The translations under genes and the position numbers were made by a program. Shown here in pieces: positions 53,360-62,468 of a stretch of DNA of 64,000 bases. The stretch is taken from positions 1 to 64,000 of the forward strand of contig NZ_WFLI01000003.1 of NCBI RefSeq assembly GCF_009208555.1, written 5' to 3'. Source of the DNA: Janthinobacterium violaceinigrum. GTDB lineage: Bacteria; Pseudomonadota; Gammaproteobacteria; Burkholderiales; Burkholderiaceae_D. The stretch's first letter is position 1. Each line of letters begins with the position of its first letter. The notes beneath the pieces were generated by a model. That model worked only from the letters and a program-made list of their open reading frames with translations. It made no database searches and was not told the DNA's origin.

Positions 53360-54271
53360 TCAGAAAGCGGGCTCGCGCCAGTAATCGGGCTGTGCGTATG
53401 AGTGCCTTAAAAAATCCACAAACGCCCGTATGCGCAGCGGCAAATGGCGGCGCTGGGCGAAGACGGCGTAGATGTCGTTGCCGGGTGCGGCGAACTGGTC
53501 CAGCACCGTCACCAGCTGGCCCGAGGCGATCTCTGCCCCCACTTCCCACATCGAGCGCCACGCCAGGCCCTTGCCGGCCAGCGCCCAGTCGTGCAGCACT
53601 TCACCATCGTTGCAGACCATATTGCCCGCCACCTTCAAGATCACATTCTTGCCGTTTTCGCGGAAGGTCCAGCCCCGCTGGCTGCCTTCGCTGCTGATCG
53701 CCAGGCAATTATGCTTCGCCAGGTCGGCCGGGATGCGCGGCGTGCCTGCCCGTTTCAGGTAGGCGGGCGAGCCGACCAGCACGCGCTGGTTGTCCGCCAG
53801 TTTCGTGCTCACCAGCGAGGAATCGGACAGGCTGGCGATGCGGATGGCCACGTCGATGCCTTCGCCGATCAGGTCGACGAGGCGGTCGTTCAGGTTCAGC
53901 GACACCGTCACGTCGCGGTGCTCCGCCACGAACGAGGGGATCAGCGGCGCCACGTGCTGGCGGCCGAAGCCGGCCGGCGCGGAAATGAGCAAATGCCCGC
54001 TGGCCTTCACGCTGCGCTCGGCCACGGCCGCTTCCGCCTCTTCCAGTTCGCCCAGAATACGCTGGCAATCTTCCAGGAAGGCGGCGCCTTCATTCGTCAG
54101 GGCCAGCTTGCGCGTCGTGCGTTGCAACAGTTTCACGCCCAGGCGCTGCTCCAGCGCGTCGAGGCGCCGGCCTATCATGGCTGGCGCGATGCCTTCCGCG
54201 CGTGCGGCGGCCGACAGGCTGCCCCTGGCCACGACTTCCACGAACGTTGATATTTGTCTGAACTGGCCCAT
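53360..54271 (-). CDS. LysR-family transcriptional regulator
   Basis: The 303-aa protein has an N-terminal winged helix-turn-helix (SLSAAARAEGIAPAMIGRRLDALEQRLGVKLLQRTTR, residues 18-53 in two parts) and a substrate-binding co-inducer domain. It is divergent from malate synthase with 216 bp between them, and that gap holds a LysR-type dyad. Regulation of aceB or of itself is therefore likely, but the ligand is unknown. No other target is visible. Confidence 0.92.
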   Translation of the reverse strand: MGQFRQISTFVEVVARGSLSAAARAEGIAPAMIGRRLDALEQRLGVKLLQRTTRKLALTNEGAAFLEDCQRILGELEEAEAAVAERSVKASGHLLISAPAGFGRQHVAPLIPSFVAEHRDVTVSLNLNDRLVDLIGEGIDVAIRIASLSDSSLVSTKLADNQRVLVGSPAYLKRAGTPRIPADLAKHNCLAISSEGSQRGWTFRENGKNVILKVAGNMVCNDGEVLHDWALAGKGLAWRSMWEVGAEIASGQLVTVLDQFAAPGNDIYAVFAQRRHLPLRIRAFVDFLRHSYAQPDYWREPAF

Positions 54272-54346
54272 TTGATGCTCTCGCTATCTCGTCACTTGTG
54301 ATAAAAACGCATAGATGAAGTGATTTTTAATCTCGTTTCCATGCCT

Positions 54347-54363
54347 TATAGTGCAATACTATA
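54347..54363. promoter_or_regulatory. Candidate LysR operator between lysR and aceB
   Basis: The perfect dyad TATAGT-GCAAT-ACTATA lies in the AT-rich gap between the divergent genes. Its arms and spacing suit a T-N11-A LysR box, 76 bp from the regulator ATG and 124 bp from aceB. Confidence 0.5.
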
Positions 54364-54487
54364 GAACAAAAGCGCCGCCCTGCAGAGTGTTTTTGCGCCT
54401 CTGTCCAGCTTGTCCGCGCAGTCGTTCCGCTTATACTTGGATCACCAGATTACCTTTGCTTATATTTATTAAAAACCGGAGAACTTC

Positions 54488-56086
54488 ATGACGCAGAACA
54501 CGATCGCACTTCCCGAAGGCATGCAAATCACGGGTGACATCCAGCCCGGCTATGAACAGATCCTGACGCCGGCCGCGCTGGCCCTGGTGGCCAAGCTGAC
54601 GCGCGCGTTCGAGCCGCGCCGCCAGGAATTGCTGGCCGTGCGCGTGGAGCGGGCCAAGCGCCTTGACGCGGGCGAGCGTCCCGACTTCCTGCCAGAAACC
54701 GCGCACATCCGCGACGGCGACTGGAAGATTGCGCCGATCCCGAAAGCGCTGGAATGCCGCCGCGTGGAAATCACGGGCCCCGTCGAGCGCAAGATGGTCA
54801 TCAATGCCTTCAATTCCGGCGCGGACAGCTACATGACGGACTTCGAGGATTCGAACACGCCGAACTGGGATAACCAGCTGACGGGCCAGATCAATATGTT
54901 CGACGCCGTGCGCAAGACGATTTCGCTGGAACAAAATGGCAAGTCGTACAAGCTGAACGACAAGATTGCCACCCTGGTCGTGCGTCCGCGCGGCTGGCAC
55001 CTCGATGAAAAGCACGTGCTGGTCGACGGCAAGCGCATTTCCGGCGGCATTTTCGACTTTGCCCTGTTCATGTTCCATAACGCCAAGGAACAGCTGGCGC
55101 GCGGCGCCGGCCCGTACTTCTACCTGCCGAAGATGGAATCGCACCTGGAAGCGCGCCTGTGGAACGACATCTTCGTCATGACGCAAAACGAACTGGGCTT
55201 GCCGCAGGGTACGATCAAGGCGACCGTACTGATCGAAACCATTCTGGCTGCCTTCGAGATGGATGAAATCCTGTACGAATTGAAGGAGCACAGCTCGGGC
55301 CTGAACGCGGGCCGCTGGGATTACATCTTCTCGTGCATCAAGAAATTCAAGCTGGACAAGGATTTCTGCCTGGCCGACCGCGCCAAGGTCACTATGACGG
55401 CGCCGTTCATGCGCGCCTATGCCTTGCTGCTGCTGAAAACCTGCCACAAACGGGGCGCGCCTGCCATCGGCGGCATGGCGGCCTTGATTCCGATCAAGAA
55501 CGATCCGGAAAAGAACGATATCGCCATGGGCGGCGTGCGCAACGACAAGGCGCGCGATGCCACCGACGGCTACGACGGCGGCTGGGTTGCCCATCCGGGC
55601 CTGGTGGAGCTGGCCATGGGCGAGTTCACGAAAGTGCTGGGCGATAAGCCGAACCAGATCGACAAGCAGCGTCCCGACATCGACGTCAAGGCATCGGACT
55701 TGCTGAACTTCCAGCCGGAAGCGCCAATCACGGAAGCCGGCTTGCGCTACAACATCAACGTGGGCATCCATTACTTGGGCAGCTGGCTGGCCGGCAACGG
55801 TTGCGTGCCTATCCACAACCTGATGGAAGACGCGGCCACGGCCGAGATCAGCCGCTCGCAAGTGTGGCAGTGGATCCGTTCGAGCAAGGGCGTGCTGGAA
55901 GACGGCCGCAAGGTGACGGCCGAGATGGTGCGCGCCATGATTCCGGAAGAACTGGCCAAGGTGCAGCGCGACGCGCCAGGCGGCGACGGCCCGACCTATG
56001 TGCGTGCCGGCCAGATTTTCGAGGAAATGTCGACGTCGGAATCGTTCGCCGAATTCCTGACCTTGCCGCTGTACGAAGAAATCTGA
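54488..56086 (+). CDS. aceB: Malate synthase A
   Basis: The 532-aa enzyme condenses glyoxylate with acetyl-CoA to malate in the glyoxylate shunt. The catalytic Arg segment ([12 protein letters not shown]), [27 protein letters not shown] and the catalytic Asp segment ([19 protein letters not shown]) are intact. Length matches the A isoform. Isocitrate lyase is not nearby. Upstream lies the divergent LysR regulator; a bidirectional terminator follows. Confidence 0.96.
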   Translation: MTQNTIALPEGMQITGDIQPGYEQILTPAALALVAKLTRAFEPRRQELLAVRVERAKRLDAGERPDFLPETAHIRDGDWKIAPIPKALECRRVEITGPVERKMVINAFNSGADSYMTDFEDSNTPNWDNQLTGQINMFDAVRKTISLEQNGKSYKLNDKIATLVVRPRGWHLDEKHVLVDGKRISGGIFDFALFMFHNAKEQLARGAGPYFYLPKMESHLEARLWNDIFVMTQNELGLPQGTIKATVLIETILAAFEMDEILYELKEHSSGLNAGRWDYIFSCIKKFKLDKDFCLADRAKVTMTAPFMRAYALLLLKTCHKRGAPAIGGMAALIPIKNDPEKNDIAMGGVRNDKARDATDGYDGGWVAHPGLVELAMGEFTKVLGDKPNQIDKQRPDIDVKASDLLNFQPEAPITEAGLRYNINVGIHYLGSWLAGNGCVPIHNLMEDAATAEISRSQVWQWIRSSKGVLEDGRKVTAEMVRAMIPEELAKVQRDAPGGDGPTYVRAGQIFEEMSTSESFAEFLTLPLYEEI

Positions 56087-56106
56087 TCCTGATCAACTAG
56101 ACGGAT

Positions 56107-56149
56107 AAAAAAATCCCGGTAGTGCTGTTGGCACGACCGGGATTTTTTA
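56107..56149. terminator. Bidirectional terminator between aceB and gloB
   Basis: AAAAAATCCCGGT-AGTGC pairs with GCAC-ACCGGGATTTTTT (one bulged base) around loop TGTTG. A-runs and T-runs on both sides let it serve the convergent aceB and gloB. Confidence 0.88.
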
Positions 56150-56205
56150 TATGGATGACTGCAACGCCTGCAAAACGGGTGCGCGGCAGGTTTGCGCAGG
56201 TGTCC

Positions 56206-57015
56206 TTAGAAATTATTCTTCCACATGCGCAAGGCCGCAAAGGCTTCCACGGGCGAGGCGTCGGCCGCCAGCTTGCCTTCCACCTTCAGGCTGGTCAGGA
56301 TTGCCGGTTCGCGGTAGCGCAGGAAGGGGTTCGTGGCCTTCTCCAGGGCAATCGTCGACGGCACGGTGGGCAAGCCCTGCTGGCGCTTTTCCGTGTCGAT
56401 GGCAATGCGTTCCTGCAAGGCCTGGTTGCCCGGCTCGACGGCGTTGGCGAAGCGCAGATTGGACAAGGTGTACTCGTGCGCGCAAAATACCTCGGTATCG
56501 TCGGGCAGGGCGGCCAGCTTGCCCAGCGAATCGGCCATCTGGCCCGGCGTGCCTTCGAACAGGCGGCCGCAGCCGCCGGCAAACAGGGTGTCGCCGGAAA
56601 ACAGCCAGGGTGCATCGCCTTGCTCCGTACGCTGCCGTACGTAGGCGATATGGCCCTTGGTGTGGCCGGGCACGTCGATGACCGTCATCTGCAAGCCCAG
56701 CTGGGGCACATAGGCGACATCGCCTTCGGCAAGCGGTTCCGTGATGGCTGTGATAGCCTCATTGCGCGGGCCGAAGACGGGCACGGCGAAATGCTGCAAC
56801 AATTCAGGCACGCCACCCGTGTGGTCGGCGTGGTGATGCGTGAGTAAAATGGCGGACAAGGTCAGCTGATGGGCTTGCAGCGCATCGAGGATGGCCATCG
56901 CATCGCCGGGGTCGACCACGGCGGCGTGGCGGCCGTCGTGGATCAGCCACAGGTAATTGTCGGCAAAGGCGGGCACGGCAAGTACCGATAAAGCGTGTTC
57001 AGGGGAGTGTGTCAT
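56206..57015 (-). CDS. gloB: Hydroxyacylglutathione hydrolase (glyoxalase II)
   Basis: The 269-aa enzyme hydrolyses S-lactoylglutathione in methylglyoxal detoxification. The binuclear-metal motif [10 protein letters not shown], further metal ligands in [11 protein letters not shown] and [17 protein letters not shown], and the glutathione-site [13 protein letters not shown] are intact. ATG 57015 ([10 protein letters not shown]) is preferred; a longer upstream frame overlaps the divergent methyltransferase. Only 19 bp separate the two divergent start codons. Confidence 0.95.
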   Translation of the reverse strand: MTHSPEHALSVLAVPAFADNYLWLIHDGRHAAVVDPGDAMAILDALQAHQLTLSAILLTHHHADHTGGVPELLQHFAVPVFGPRNEAITAITEPLAEGDVAYVPQLGLQMTVIDVPGHTKGHIAYVRQRTEQGDAPWLFSGDTLFAGGCGRLFEGTPGQMADSLGKLAALPDDTEVFCAHEYTLSNLRFANAVEPGNQALQERIAIDTEKRQQGLPTVPSTIALEKATNPFLRYREPAILTSLKVEGKLAADASPVEAFAALRMWKNNF

Positions 57016-57034
57016 GAGCAAAAGAGAAAACTGA

Positions 57035-57811
57035 ATGGACAGTGTGGCATCCGAAAAATCCATTATAGCGCTTGACGGCTGGCTGCAGACGCCGGCCGGT
57101 CTGTACGTGCGTGCCTGGGAGCAGCAATGTCTCGACAGCCTGACTGTGGACATCTTCGGTTTTAATGCCGTGCAGATCGGCTTGCCCCAGCTCGACGCGC
57201 TGGCCGCCAGCCGCATGCCGAACAAATGGCTGCTCGATTCGCGCCTGCCTGCGCGTCCCCCGCAGGAGAGCCGTTTGACTCTCGTGTCAGCTTTCGACGA
57301 GCTGCCGTTCGACTCGCAAAGCCTGGACCTGGTGGTCTTGCCGCACGTGCTTGAATTTGCTGCCGAGCCACATCAGGTCTTGCGCGAAGTCGAGCGTGTG
57401 CTGATACCGGAGGGGCGCGTGATCGTCTGCGGCTTCAATCCGGCCAGCCTGTGGGGCATGCGCCAGGGCCTCGGGCGGGTCACGGGGCGCCATTATTTGC
57501 CGCAGGCGGGCGAGCTGATCTCTATGCCGCGCATGAAAGACTGGTTAAAATTGCTGAACATGGGCGTCAGCCAAAGCCACTTCGGCTGCTACGCGCCCGC
57601 CTGCAAGACGGAAAAATGGCTGCGCCGCAACGCCTTCATGGACAAGGCCGGTGCGCGCTGGTGGCCATATCTGGGCGCAGTGTATATAGTGCAGGCGATC
57701 AAGCGCGTCAAAGGGATGCGTTTGATCGGTCCGGCGTGGACCAAGAAACCGGCGACGGCGCCCGCAGGCGCACCGGTCACGAATAAAAGGCGGGAACAGC
57801 AAGATGGATAA
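57035..57811 (+). CDS. SAM-dependent methyltransferase
   Basis: The 258-aa class I methyltransferase has the core acidic and post-I motifs in [50 protein letters not shown] (spread over about 85-135). The glycine-rich SAM loop is poorly conserved, as in the family that sits between gloB and rnhA in betaproteobacteria. The target is unknown. Its last 8 nt overlap rnhA. Confidence 0.82.
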   Translation: MDSVASEKSIIALDGWLQTPAGLYVRAWEQQCLDSLTVDIFGFNAVQIGLPQLDALAASRMPNKWLLDSRLPARPPQESRLTLVSAFDELPFDSQSLDLVVLPHVLEFAAEPHQVLREVERVLIPEGRVIVCGFNPASLWGMRQGLGRVTGRHYLPQAGELISMPRMKDWLKLLNMGVSQSHFGCYAPACKTEKWLRRNAFMDKAGARWWPYLGAVYIVQAIKRVKGMRLIGPAWTKKPATAPAGAPVTNKRREQQDG

Positions 57812-58241
57812 GGTAGAAATTTACGCCGATGGCGCATGCAAGGGCAATCCCGGCACGGGCGGCTGGGGCGCGCTGATGGTGGCCGATGGCGCCAAGAAAG
57901 AAATTTACGGCGGGGAACTGAATACGACGAATAACCGCATGGAATTGAAGGCCGTGATCGAAGCCTTGACGGCGCTCAAACGTCCCTGCCAGGTCGTGAT
58001 GTATACCGATAGCCAGTATGTCCAGAAGGGCATCAGCGAATGGATTCACGGCTGGAAGGCACGGGGCTGGAAAACGGCCGCCAAGGCGCCCGTAAAGAAC
58101 GTCGACCTGTGGCAGGCGCTGGACACGGCCCAGGCCGTCCATGAAGTGGAATGGCGCTGGGTGCGCGGCCACAATGGCCATCCGGGCAATGAACGGGCCG
58201 ATGAGCTGGCCAACCTGGGCGTGGAAACCGTGCGCGCCTGA
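57804..58241 (+). CDS. rnhA: Ribonuclease HI
   Basis: The 145-aa enzyme cuts RNA in RNA-DNA hybrids. The four acidic residues of the DEDD centre are seen in [37 protein letters not shown] and [16 protein letters not shown]. It overlaps the methyltransferase by 8 nt and precedes dnaQ, a common proteobacterial order. Confidence 0.96.
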   Translation: MDKVEIYADGACKGNPGTGGWGALMVADGAKKEIYGGELNTTNNRMELKAVIEALTALKRPCQVVMYTDSQYVQKGISEWIHGWKARGWKTAAKAPVKNVDLWQALDTAQAVHEVEWRWVRGHNGHPGNERADELANLGVETVRA

Positions 58242-58298
58242 GAACTGAAATTTCCTGCCATGCCGCAGCGGGCAGGGCGTAACCGGAGGGCACAGGTT

Positions 58299-58307
58299 TG
58301 CTATACT
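58299..58307 (+). promoter_or_regulatory. Extended -10 promoter of dnaQ
   Basis: TGCTATACT (TGn plus TATACT at 58302-58307) lies 38 nt before the dnaQ ATG. No clear -35 was seen. It would give dnaQ its own transcript in addition to read-through from rnhA. Confidence 0.5.
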
Positions 58308-58344
58308 GTGCCCTTCGCTTTTTGCTTTTAAGACTGAACCTGCC

Positions 58345-59061
58345 ATGCGTCAAATTGTCCTCGATACTGAAACCACCGGCCTGAACCCGCGCACGGGCGA
58401 CCGCATCCTGGAGATCGGGGCGGTCGAACTGAACAACCGCATGTTGACAGGGAATAATTTCCACCATTACATCAATCCCGAGCGCGACTCGGAAGAGGGC
58501 GCGCTGGCCGTCCACGGATTGACCACCGAGTTCCTCAGCGACAAGCCGAAATTCGCGGAAATCGCCGATGAATTTCGCGCCTACATCGCCGACGCCGAAC
58601 TGATCATCCACAATGCGCCGTTCGATATCGGCTTCCTGAACGCAGAATTCAAGCGCCTGAACCTGCCGCCCGTCCACGAGCAAGTCTGCGGCGTGATCGA
58701 CACCCTGGTGCAGGCGAAGGAAATGCATCCGGGCAAGCGCAATTCGCTGGACGCCCTGTGCGACCGCTACGGCGTCTCGAACGCCCACCGCAAGCTGCAC
58801 GGCGCGCTGCTCGACTCCGAATTGCTGGCCGACGTCTACCTGGCCATGACGCGCGGACAGAACAGCCTGAGCATGGAAGAAGAAGTGGAAGTGGCCGCCG
58901 ACGGCGCCGTGCTGGAAATCGTGCCGCTGGCCGAAGTCATCTTCCAGAGCGCCACACCCGACGAACTCGCCGCCCACGAAGCCACCATCGCCGGCCTCGA
59001 CAAGGCCGCCAAAGGCCAGTGCATCTGGACCGCCGTCACGGCACCGCCAGCGGCCGCCTGA
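58345..59061 (+). CDS. dnaQ: DNA polymerase III epsilon subunit (3'-5' proofreading exonuclease)
   Basis: The 238-aa DEDDh exonuclease has Exo I (VLDTETTGL), Exo II (IHNAPFDIGFLN) and Exo III (HGALLDSELLADVYLAM), starting at MRQIVLDTE. The C-terminal tail (about 185-238) should bind the polymerase alpha subunit. It acts in the replicative holoenzyme. The ATG has no competing upstream start. Confidence 0.96.
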   Translation: MRQIVLDTETTGLNPRTGDRILEIGAVELNNRMLTGNNFHHYINPERDSEEGALAVHGLTTEFLSDKPKFAEIADEFRAYIADAELIIHNAPFDIGFLNAEFKRLNLPPVHEQVCGVIDTLVQAKEMHPGKRNSLDALCDRYGVSNAHRKLHGALLDSELLADVYLAMTRGQNSLSMEEEVEVAADGAVLEIVPLAEVIFQSATPDELAAHEATIAGLDKAAKGQCIWTAVTAPPAAA

Positions 59062-59100
59062 GAAAAAAGCGGGGCGTGCTAAATTTCCTGTCGCCAGCCC

Positions 59101-59130
59101 TTGCAGTTGCCGCAACACCTATGCGATAAT
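59101..59130 (+). promoter_or_regulatory. Promoter of tRNA-Val
   Basis: TTGCAG (59101-59106) and GATAAT (59125-59130) are 18 bp apart, and a GC-rich discriminator follows before the tRNA at 59143. Confidence 0.55.
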
Positions 59131-59142
59131 TCGCCTCGCTTC

Positions 59143-59217
59143 GGGAGGTTAGCTCAGGGGTAGAGCACTGCATTCACACTGCAGGGGTCGCAAGTTCGAA
59201 ACTTGCACTTCCCACCA
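59143..59217 (+). tRNA. tRNA-Val (anticodon CAC)
   Basis: The acceptor stem GGGAGGT/ACTTCCC, D arm, anticodon stem CTGCA/TGCAG with loop TTCACAC (anticodon CAC), and T arm GCAAG-TTCGAAA-CTTGC fold as a full cloverleaf. The 3' CCA is encoded (59215-59217). It would read the GUG codon. Its 3' end abuts an integrase gene, a typical insertion target. Confidence 0.93.
59192..59217 (+). other. Candidate attL core in tRNA-Val 3' end
   Basis: The T-arm and acceptor 3' half (starting GTTCGAAACTTGC near 59194) are where tRNA-targeting integrases normally recombine. This is an inference; the matching right-hand copy is not in the window. Confidence 0.35.
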
Positions 59218-59248
59218 AGAATTCGCCTTAAAATCAAGTACTTATATG

Positions 59249-59280
59249 AAAGCCGACACATTTATGTAGTCGGCTTTTTT
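59249..59280 (+). terminator. Rho-independent terminator after tRNA-Val
   Basis: AAAGCCGAC pairs with GTCGGCTTTT, then more T residues. It lies inside the element between tRNA and integrase, so the island brings its own stop for tRNA transcription. Confidence 0.8.
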
Positions 59281-59281
59281 A

Positions 59282-59307
59282 TTGGGTGTAATTTTTGGGT
59301 GTAATTT
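59282..59307. repeat. 13-bp tandem repeat beside the integrase stop
   Basis: TTGGGTGTAATTT occurs twice without gap (59282-59294, 59295-59307), and the second copy overlaps the integrase stop codon. It lies at the att end, so it could be an integrase arm-binding site. Confidence 0.6.
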
Positions 59308-60310
59308 ACTTCGCCACAACCAGTGCCGATAGCTTATCCAGCGCCAGGCGCTGAGCATCCACCTGCAAGTGTGCGTAGCGCTGGGTTGTTTGCACGTTGG
59401 CATGGCCGAGAATTTTGCTGATGGTGTACAGGTCCACGCCCAGGCCCAGCATGATGCTTGCGCAAGAATGGCGCAGGTCATGGAAATTCACGTGAGGCAT
59501 GCCCGCCTTCACGCGCGCCCGACGCCAGGACGATTGCACGCCGTACAACGTCATATCCAATGGAAAATATTTCAGCCATGGCCGCAAGGCCGGGATTATC
59601 GGCACCACGCGCATGCGAAGTGTTTTAGTATTGCTGGCAGGGAAGGTGATCGAATCCTTCCCAATATGCTCACGCTGAATCTGGAACAATTCACCGCGGC
59701 GCGCCCCGGTCAGTAGCGCCGCCCATATCGCAGCCTGCGCAATCGGCGTGCAGAAGGAGGCGATCTTCCTTACCTGCTCAACCGTTAGAAATACCTCACG
59801 CTTGTTGTTGACTGCCATGTTGTCGATCCGCAAACCATAATTTTCAGGAGTGAGGCGCTGGCGCCACGCCAGTTGTAATCCTTTTTTTGCACAGGCCAAG
59901 GACCGGTTCACCGTTGCTGGCGCATAGGCTGGCTCCAGTTTGCCGGTTTTCTTATTTGGTATGAGCTTGCTCATGTCACGAGTAACATGATCGGCAAACT
60001 CCTGGGCCTGGCTCGCTTTGTAGCGCTCCGCCCAAGGACCTAGCCGTTTCGCATGATGTTTCGAGGTGTCGCCACTGCGTAGACTGGCGGCGTGCTCGAC
60101 GTAGAGCGCGAGGATGAAGGCCATCGGCGGATCGCCAGGAATGTGCACCTGTTGGCTTTTCGGCGCGCGCGCAACCGCTGCGCGCAACTCTGCCTCAGCT
60201 AACTTGGCATCACTCGTAGTTGCGCCTTCCGGCAGCTTTCTGTGAATTCTTTTGCCATCGACCATGATGCCGACGTGCTTCCTGCCTTTTTTGTCGTCCC
60301 AGATGGACAT
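59306..60310 (-). CDS. Tyrosine-type site-specific integrase
   Basis: The 334-aa recombinase has an N-terminal arm-binding region, a core-binding domain (about 70-160) and a catalytic domain. The first Arg is in TGARRGELFQ, then HDLRHSCAS (His-x-x-Arg), and LGHANVQTTQRYAHL holds the His and the Tyr nucleophile. ATG 60310 is chosen over 60340 because AAGGA stands 8 nt before it. Its end lies 89 nt from the tRNA-Val, consistent with integration there. The first 112 nt overlap the excisionase-like gene. Confidence 0.94.
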   Translation of the reverse strand: MSIWDDKKGRKHVGIMVDGKRIHRKLPEGATTSDAKLAEAELRAAVARAPKSQQVHIPGDPPMAFILALYVEHAASLRSGDTSKHHAKRLGPWAERYKASQAQEFADHVTRDMSKLIPNKKTGKLEPAYAPATVNRSLACAKKGLQLAWRQRLTPENYGLRIDNMAVNNKREVFLTVEQVRKIASFCTPIAQAAIWAALLTGARRGELFQIQREHIGKDSITFPASNTKTLRMRVVPIIPALRPWLKYFPLDMTLYGVQSSWRRARVKAGMPHVNFHDLRHSCASIMLGLGVDLYTISKILGHANVQTTQRYAHLQVDAQRLALDKLSALVVAK

Positions 60311-60558
60311 TGGTTGTTTTCCTTTAACCAGTTCTTGCATTCTTCGAGGTCGTAGCGCTTGGAGCGCGCGCCGACCGGTGTATATGGCAATCCTGCCTGC
60401 TCGAGGCGGCGGATCGTAGATTCGCTGACGCCGAGCGCGGCGCAGATCTGTTGCCTGTTCAGTTCCCCGGACGTACTGGTGGGCCTCCTGCCTGTGGTTT
60501 TATCCAGCGCCGCCACCATTTCGGCGATGTGAAGCATTTCTACTTCGCTCATGTTCAT
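60199..60558 (-). CDS. Helix-turn-helix excisionase-like protein (AlpA/MerR type)
   Basis: The 119-aa protein has a small winged HTH: LNRQQICAALGVSESTIRRLEQAGLPYTPVG, then RSKRYDLEECKNWLKE (residues 33-79). This matches HTH_17 excisionase/AlpA proteins, which direct excision or act as regulators. The C-terminal 38 residues are read in another frame over the integrase start, an unusually long overlap. The ATG at 60558 overlaps the upstream stop (ATGA). Confidence 0.75.
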   Translation of the reverse strand: MNMSEVEMLHIAEMVAALDKTTGRRPTSTSGELNRQQICAALGVSESTIRRLEQAGLPYTPVGARSKRYDLEECKNWLKENNQCPSGTTKKAGSTSASWSMAKEFTESCRKAQLRVMPS

Positions 60559-61166
60559 GGTGCACTCCCGGCCGCCACATCACCGGCATGCCCGCTGCCA
60601 CCGCATGCAGGGCAGTCCAGCTCGCCGCTGCCTGGCTCTGCGCCGTCGTTCATGAAGACCAGGCCGGCCGGCGTCGCCGCGAAGGTCTGGCCAGCGGCGC
60701 ACGCAGCCGCGATGGCCTGCTGCGTTTCGGGCGAGAGTGGTGTGCGACGGCGCACGAGCTGGGCCTCCAGCTGAGCAATGCGCGCATCGCGCTCGCGCAC
60801 CAGGCTTTGGAAAGCTGGCGCTTCGCAGCTGCGCGCGCACGGCGCCGGGTGTTCGCCCTGTGCTTGCCGCTCCCGACGCTGGGCCTGGCCATGAATGCAA
60901 GTGCATTCGCCCAACCATTCCCCGTTGACCCGGTGCACGTCACCTGTGCCGCCGCAGGCGCTGCACAGGGCGTGCATTTCGGCGCAGGTGTCCACGCTTC
61001 CAGCGGCCCCTGGCGAGGCGATGGCTGGCGCTTCAAATTCATCCATAAGTGCCATGCGCAGATCGGTACGGGTGGCGGTGGTCTGCTTTTCCACGTAGGT
61101 ATCGACAAGTGCCAGAATGCGCTTGCACCGATTGATCTGGATCGAGGCTTGATCGTAGGCGCTCAT
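60555..61166 (-). CDS. Phage/island protein with two Cys-x2-Cys-x-Gly motifs
   Basis: The 203-aa protein has two zinc-finger-like segments, CSACGGTGDVH (near 68) and CPACGGSGHAGD (near 185), of the kind seen in DnaJ-type zinc domains. A Cys pair (CTC) follows the first and a coiled-coil segment lies between them (SLVRERDARIAQLEAQLV). No family was recognised. Start and stop overlap both neighbours by 4 nt. Confidence 0.65.
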   Translation of the reverse strand: MSAYDQASIQINRCKRILALVDTYVEKQTTATRTDLRMALMDEFEAPAIASPGAAGSVDTCAEMHALCSACGGTGDVHRVNGEWLGECTCIHGQAQRRERQAQGEHPAPCARSCEAPAFQSLVRERDARIAQLEAQLVRRRTPLSPETQQAIAAACAAGQTFAATPAGLVFMNDGAEPGSGELDCPACGGSGHAGDVAAGSAP

Positions 61167-61777
61167 GATGCCGCCTTGGCAGCGATAGCGGCGTCGATGG
61201 CGGAGTCAAGCCGCTCACCTTGGTTGATGAAAGTTTTATCAAGAGGCAGACCCGCGCCATATACGCCCCATACATCAGTGGCGAAGTTTGTAGGGAACTG
61301 GCGCAGCCAACGATACCGTTCCGCGTCTTTGGCATCACCCTTCAACGTTTCCAGTTCATCCTTGACGGTCTTCAAATTCACTATCAGCGCCAGTCCAGCG
61401 CGTACAAGGTCGGCTTTTTCGTCCTTTATATCGCCCTGCGCCGCTGCCAGCTCTTCTGCTGGAGGAACTGGCGCCGCGGCGATCATTGCTCGATATGCTG
61501 GCGCCATCGTAGCCAGCATGCCAGCCAACGCATCGACCGTCGTGCCCGGCGCCATCTCCATCTGCATCAAGACGAGCGGCGCTGCTTGGCGTGCCAGGTC
61601 GATATCGGCAAGCGCTGCGGTTGGCCAAGATGCGATTGCTGCACCAGCGATGATCTCAGGCGTCGGTTCAACCGGCACCAGCTTCCAGCCGTCCGGCACG
61701 GCCAGGCGCTGCGGCGTTAGGGCGACCGAAAGGGGGCCACCTTGCTCCAGCGCGTCAATACTAGCGTTGTTGTTCAT
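61163..61777 (-). CDS. Phage hypothetical protein
   Basis: The 204-aa soluble protein opens with MNNNASIDALEQGG and has PDGWKLVPVEPTPEIIAG and MIAAAP segments, a pattern often seen in phage proteins of Burkholderiales (recalled). The C-terminal half is helical (KDAERYRWLRQFP). Function is unknown. ATG 61777 overlaps the upstream stop by 1 nt (TAATG). Confidence 0.6.
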   Translation of the reverse strand: MNNNASIDALEQGGPLSVALTPQRLAVPDGWKLVPVEPTPEIIAGAAIASWPTAALADIDLARQAAPLVLMQMEMAPGTTVDALAGMLATMAPAYRAMIAAAPVPPAEELAAAQGDIKDEKADLVRAGLALIVNLKTVKDELETLKGDAKDAERYRWLRQFPTNFATDVWGVYGAGLPLDKTFINQGERLDSAIDAAIAAKAAS

Positions 61778-62013
61778 TATGCATGCTCCAAAAAGGTTAT
61801 CTCGCTTGGCTGGCGCGGTGTCGCGTCGCCCATCAGGTAAATCACGGAAGACACGCCGCCGCCCAGGACCTGGGCGCCCATGGCGCGCAGGTGGTGCTGC
61901 TTGCCGTCGCATAGCACGGGCTGGCAGGTGTGGATCGCGCGCAGCACGGCGCGGTCCAGCTTGTAGGCGGTCTCGGCCGGTGTTTCCGGCGGCGCCGGAC
62001 TGCGGCTACTCAC
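61777..62013 (-). CDS. Small phage/island protein
   Basis: The 78-aa protein starts at GTG 62013, fixed by a GTGA overlap with the upstream gene. It begins SSRSPAPPETPAETAYK and has LRAIHTCQPVLCDGKQHHL with two Cys. No family was recognised. Confidence 0.6.
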   Translation of the reverse strand: MSSRSPAPPETPAETAYKLDRAVLRAIHTCQPVLCDGKQHHLRAMGAQVLGGGVSSVIYLMGDATPRQPSEITFLEHA

Positions 62014-62336
62014 GTCGCCGCCGGCGCCGGGCGGACGAAGTACGCCACGGGACCATCGTCCTCTGTGTCGAAGATGGCCAGCAGGAACCAGTCTGCGCCG
62101 GCTGGCGTGGTGGGCTGCCACTCCTTCAGTGCGTCGGTATCGTCGTCCATGTAGCGCCCGCAAAGCAGTGCGGCATCGATCTCCATCCAGACGCGGGTGA
62201 CTTCGACGCCGCATTCCGCCAACCAGCCGCTGAAAGCTACGGCGCTGTCATCGTCTGGCGAGTTAACCAGGGCAGGGTGGAAGTAGCTGCCATCCTCACG
62301 GCGCTCGACTTGCACGGCTTCGATTAGTGTTTTCAT
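62010..62336 (-). CDS. Phage/island hypothetical protein
   Basis: The 108-aa acidic protein begins MKTLIEAVQVERREDGSYFH and contains WMEIDAALLCGRY and EWQPTTPAGADWFLLAIFDT. The last resembles the EW-P-PP-GW-L-ai-d pattern of small phage proteins of unknown role. AAAGGT precedes its ATG, a fresh ribosome-binding site after a 9-nt gap. Confidence 0.65.
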   Translation of the reverse strand: MKTLIEAVQVERREDGSYFHPALVNSPDDDSAVAFSGWLAECGVEVTRVWMEIDAALLCGRYMDDDTDALKEWQPTTPAGADWFLLAIFDTEDDGPVAYFVRPAPAAT

Positions 62337-62345
62337 ATTTACCTT

Positions 62346-62468
62346 TCAGGTTGTCGCGGCCAAGACGCCCGCGAGGGTGGCCGCCACGTAAATCAGGATC
62401 AGGGCCGCCGCCATGCACGCGGCACCGGGGCTGCGCTCGCTGTTCGGCACTTCGTTGCCGTCGGTCAT
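62346..62468 (-). CDS. 40-aa single-membrane-helix protein
   Basis: An ATG at 62468 opens 40 codons (MTDGNEVPNSERSPGAACM, then AAALILIYVAATLAGVLAATT). Its start overlaps the upstream stop as ATGA. The C-terminal 20 residues form one hydrophobic helix. Perhaps a small phage membrane protein; no family was recognised. Confidence 0.55.
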   Translation of the reverse strand: MTDGNEVPNSERSPGAACMAAALILIYVAATLAGVLAATT

